From contig JAPPAV010000072.1 in assembly GCA_026705345.1 (NCBI GenBank), positions 1 to 39,802 of the forward strand: a stretch of DNA of 39,802 nt, in the 5' to 3' direction. The notes under the pieces were generated by a model that made no database searches, had not been told where the DNA came from, and saw only the letters and a program-made list of their open reading frames with translations. Source of the stretch: Gammaproteobacteria bacterium (GTDB taxonomy: Bacteria; Pseudomonadota; Gammaproteobacteria; Pseudomonadales; Azotimanducaceae). Of this stretch, positions 38,271 to 39,802 are shown one piece after another. The position numbers and the translations under genes were made by a program. Each line of letters begins with the position of its first letter. Position 1 is the first letter of the stretch.

Positions 38271-38425
38271 GGGACGTCGTCGGGACGGTATCGACGACAT
38301 CCGGGCGACCGGTACGGCGTTGGTGCGATGTGCGGAATTGAAAGGGGCGATGTTCCGGACCGAGGCGGGGCAGGTCGCACCTGTGTTCGTTCCGTGCCGG
38401 TGCTGCTTCCCGACGATCCGGCCCC

Positions 38426-38500
38426 GCGTTTCCCACCGCCTGCCCACCGCCGCTGCATTTGTCTGGGGGATCGCGCCCGTGGACAGCCCGTGGAAAACGC
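38426..38500 (-). repeat. REPIN-like hairpin element, copy 2 (inverted)
   Basis: The same 75-nt layout in opposite orientation: arms 38426-38447 and 38479-38500, 18 of 22 positions paired, 31-nt spacer. At three arm positions (13, 15 and 16) it differs from copy 1 on both arms so that pairing is kept. Confidence 0.7.
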
Positions 38501-38587
38501 TCCCTGCCAAGTCCGCCACCGAGCCGTTCGCCCGAGCCGCGGGCACTCCGGTTCCGCCGTGCGTTCGACCCCTGCTCCACCGCCGGC

Positions 38588-38663
38588 GCGTTTTCCACGT
38601 TTCGTCCACGGCACCGGTCCCCAGATAAACCGGAGCCCCGGGTGGTCGAAGCGTGGGCAACGC
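38588..38663 (+). repeat. REPIN-like hairpin element, copy 3
   Basis: 76 nt with arms 38588-38609 and 38642-38663, 18 of 22 positions paired. The spacer begins GGCACCGGTCCCCAG, close to GGCGCCGGTCCCCAG in copy 1. It is followed by ACTCCGC and then the GGGCGATGTT motif. Confidence 0.75.
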
Positions 38664-38924
38664 TACTCCGCCTCAATTGAATGGGGCGATGTTTTGTCGG
38701 GCTATCGTCCTCCGCGCATCGACAGACACCCGGCCTAGGTTTGATTCGGGCGATGTTCTCTCGCCGGTTGCCGCTGCGATCCGAATGTCGCCCGACTCGG
38801 CGGTCCACGGCGGGCGGTCGCCGGGTACACGCCTTGGTCGGCGAACTCGAAGCGTGCTTCCTTCCTCGACCACATCGCCCTCGCCGGCTACTCTCTACGG
38901 GCGTTATTCGATCGATAGGGTGCG

Positions 38925-39242
38925 ATGTCCGACCCGGAATCGGAAGCTCTCGCTGCGTACTGGCGCTTCTTCGACGGCTGCAATAGCCGTGATTCCCACT
39001 ATCCCTACCTCGTGATTCGGCCGGGGCGTGTCGAGACTTTCAGCGATCCCACAGACCTCTTGCGCTGTTTGCCGGGAACGCCGCTGCACGGGCGTGCCGT
39101 GCGGGCACTCCACGCCGGCCCGACAGGCGCCACGGTCGCCTTTGAAGCCAAGTGGTCCGGGCGTCCGGTGAGGGGAATCTGCCTGGTGAGGGTCGAACAC
39201 GGTGATTGGCGCATAAAGAGCGGGTCGTTTGTTTCGGAGTAG
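38925..39242 (+). CDS. Small NTF2/SnoaL-like hypothetical protein
   Basis: 105 aa from the ATG at 38925, with a weak AGGG about 5 nt upstream. The N-terminal helix ALAAYWRFFDGCNSRD, followed by YPYLVIRPGRVETFSD, and the closing strands VAFEAKWSGRPV and DWRIKSGSF are the pattern of NTF2-like (SnoaL/DUF4440) small domains. There is no signal peptide. Such proteins are ligand-binding or isomerase-like, and no specific activity can be assigned. It stands alone, 83 nt before the next gene. Confidence 0.65.
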   Translation: MSDPESEALAAYWRFFDGCNSRDSHYPYLVIRPGRVETFSDPTDLLRCLPGTPLHGRAVRALHAGPTGATVAFEAKWSGRPVRGICLVRVEHGDWRIKSGSFVSE

Positions 39243-39325
39243 CGAGCCCGCTGCGGGTGTCGCTACCGAGTCACTCACTGCAGGTGACCCCACCGAGTCA
39301 CGGCGCATTGTGATACGTTGCGGCA

Positions 39326-39802
39326 ATGCAACCGGGATCGCCAACGGGCACACCAACGCCCCCCAAAGCCGCACGTGGTTCGGTGCGTTCCCGACGGAAA
39401 GTCGGGCTCGTAGCCAGCCTATTCGGCGGCGCGGTGGTTACGCTGGTCCTGACCGTCTTCGCGGCCACGATTTGGTACTTCCGACCCGGAACGATCGATG
39501 CGGACGTGGCCACGCGACTCGCCGGCGAACGCTGGTATGCGGTCACGTTTCGCCACACGCCCATCGGACACTACCGGTCCGAAGCCAGACGGACGGACGA
39601 CGGTGATTTCGAGTTTCGCGGAACGCTGCACTTCAAGCTTGTCGACGAGGTGAACTCCCGAATCGAAGACCGGTTGGTCTTTGACCGTCGTTCTCCCCAT
39701 CAACTGATTCGGGCGGAACACGCGTCGTCGAAAGGCGAACTCAACGAGACACGGGTGGTCATCGCCGACAGCAGAGCCCAGATCGTCGAGTCCGGGACGT
39801 CC
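39326..39802 (+). CDS. Membrane-anchored protein, 3' partial (possible transglutaminase-like family)
   Basis: The frame is open from the ATG at 39326 to the window end (159 codons). A basic, Pro/Thr-rich N-terminus is followed by one membrane segment (VASLFGGAVVTLVLTVFAAT) and then an exported region: GERWYAVTFRHTPIGHYRSE, FEFRGTLHFKLVDEVNSRIE, DRLVFDRRSPHQLIRAE. The 'WYAV.F...PIGHY' opening followed by a beta-strand pair resembles the N-terminal part of some bacterial transglutaminase-like proteins, but the catalytic region would lie beyond the window. Function is not assigned. Confidence 0.65.
   Translation, partial: MQPGSPTGTPTPPKAARGSVRSRRKVGLVASLFGGAVVTLVLTVFAATIWYFRPGTIDADVATRLAGERWYAVTFRHTPIGHYRSEARRTDDGDFEFRGTLHFKLVDEVNSRIEDRLVFDRRSPHQLIRAEHASSKGELNETRVVIADSRAQIVESGTS

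Larger units (their letters stand above)
38039..38757 (+). repeat. Four direct copies of GGGCGATGTT
   Basis: Exact copies at 38039-38048, 38345-38354, 38684-38693 and 38748-38757, all in the same orientation, each preceded by a TGA-containing stretch (TTGAAAG, TTGAATG, TTGATTC, or ATGAAAA). A degenerate fifth copy (TTGAGCGGGTGTCGATGG) follows hairpin copy 1. Same-strand orientation argues against simple terminal inverted repeats. Confidence 0.7.
37931..38924. other. Gene-free repeat-rich stretch upstream of the RAYT gene
   Basis: About 1 kb with no convincing coding frame on either strand. Open frames here are Arg/Pro/Ser-rich, as expected from GC-rich noncoding DNA. It holds three hairpin elements of 75-76 nt, four exact copies of GGGCGATGTT and a pair of similar 23-24-nt repeats, annotated separately. 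The last 160 bases before 38925 show nothing I recognise. Confidence 0.75.

Noticed and set aside
37980-38760. CRISPR array
   Set aside because: Repeats are few, unevenly spaced, differ in orientation and form hairpins with related spacers. There are no cas genes.
39265-39301. Direct repeat ACCGAGTCAC (39265-39274 and 39292-39301) before the last gene
   Set aside because: Only a 10-bp match with 27-bp spacing and no other support. Could be chance.
1-39802. tRNA, rRNA or riboswitch
   Set aside because: No cloverleaf, rRNA or riboswitch-like conserved stretch was noticed on either strand. A covariance-model scan would be decisive.

Overview
The window is GC-rich DNA from a Gram-negative bacterium, most likely a gammaproteobacterium. 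The evidence is two TonB-dependent outer-membrane receptors, a proteobacterial-type glutaminyl-tRNA synthetase, a PdxA-family enzyme, an OmpR-type two-component system and a REP-associated tyrosine transposase (RAYT). Uma2, SUMF1 and CRTAC1/ASPIC-UnbV relics fit a large-genome marine or host-associated lineage, but that placement is inference. No rRNA, tRNA or CRISPR array was seen.

Layout. (1) 1-10243 holds two tandem paralogous giant exported TPR proteins. The first is cut by the window start. The second, about 2,150 aa, is broken by one missing base at an A4 tract near 7545. (2) 10468-12388 is a decay zone with a frameshifted Uma2 gene and a CRTAC1-like lipoprotein that has lost its middle. 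(3) 12390-13845 holds a SUMF1-domain protein and a small hypothetical, both on the minus strand. (4) 13898-25651 is the core locus. TonB receptor 1 (minus) is divergent from a plus-strand series: FG-GAP propeller 1, FG-GAP propeller 2 fused to a DsbD-alpha-like domain, an OmpR-type regulator, a histidine kinase and TonB receptor 2. (5) 25680-33324 (minus) holds a TlpA-like thioredoxin followed by a third, intact giant TPR paralogue. (6) 33433-36954 (minus) is glnS, a Ser/Thr dehydratase (frameshifted) and a pdxA-family gene, joined by two TGATG stop/start overlaps. (7) 37190-38924 holds a RAYT gene and about 1 kb without genes, with three 75-76-nt hairpin elements and other repeats. (8) 38925-39802 holds a small NTF2-like protein and the start of a membrane-anchored protein that runs off the end.

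How the genes may work together (inference). Regions 4 and 5 look like one envelope system: two sister receptors, two secreted propellers whose mature parts contain only paired cysteines, a DsbD-alpha domain and a thioredoxin that could handle those cysteines, and a two-component system that could sense the substrate. Spaced TACCG boxes lie upstream of both receptor genes and are candidate operators for the regulator. Giant periplasmic alpha-solenoids flank the locus. I know of no named system with this composition.

Several otherwise conserved genes carry single-base frameshifts, some in homopolymers. Assembly error must be excluded before calling them pseudogenes.
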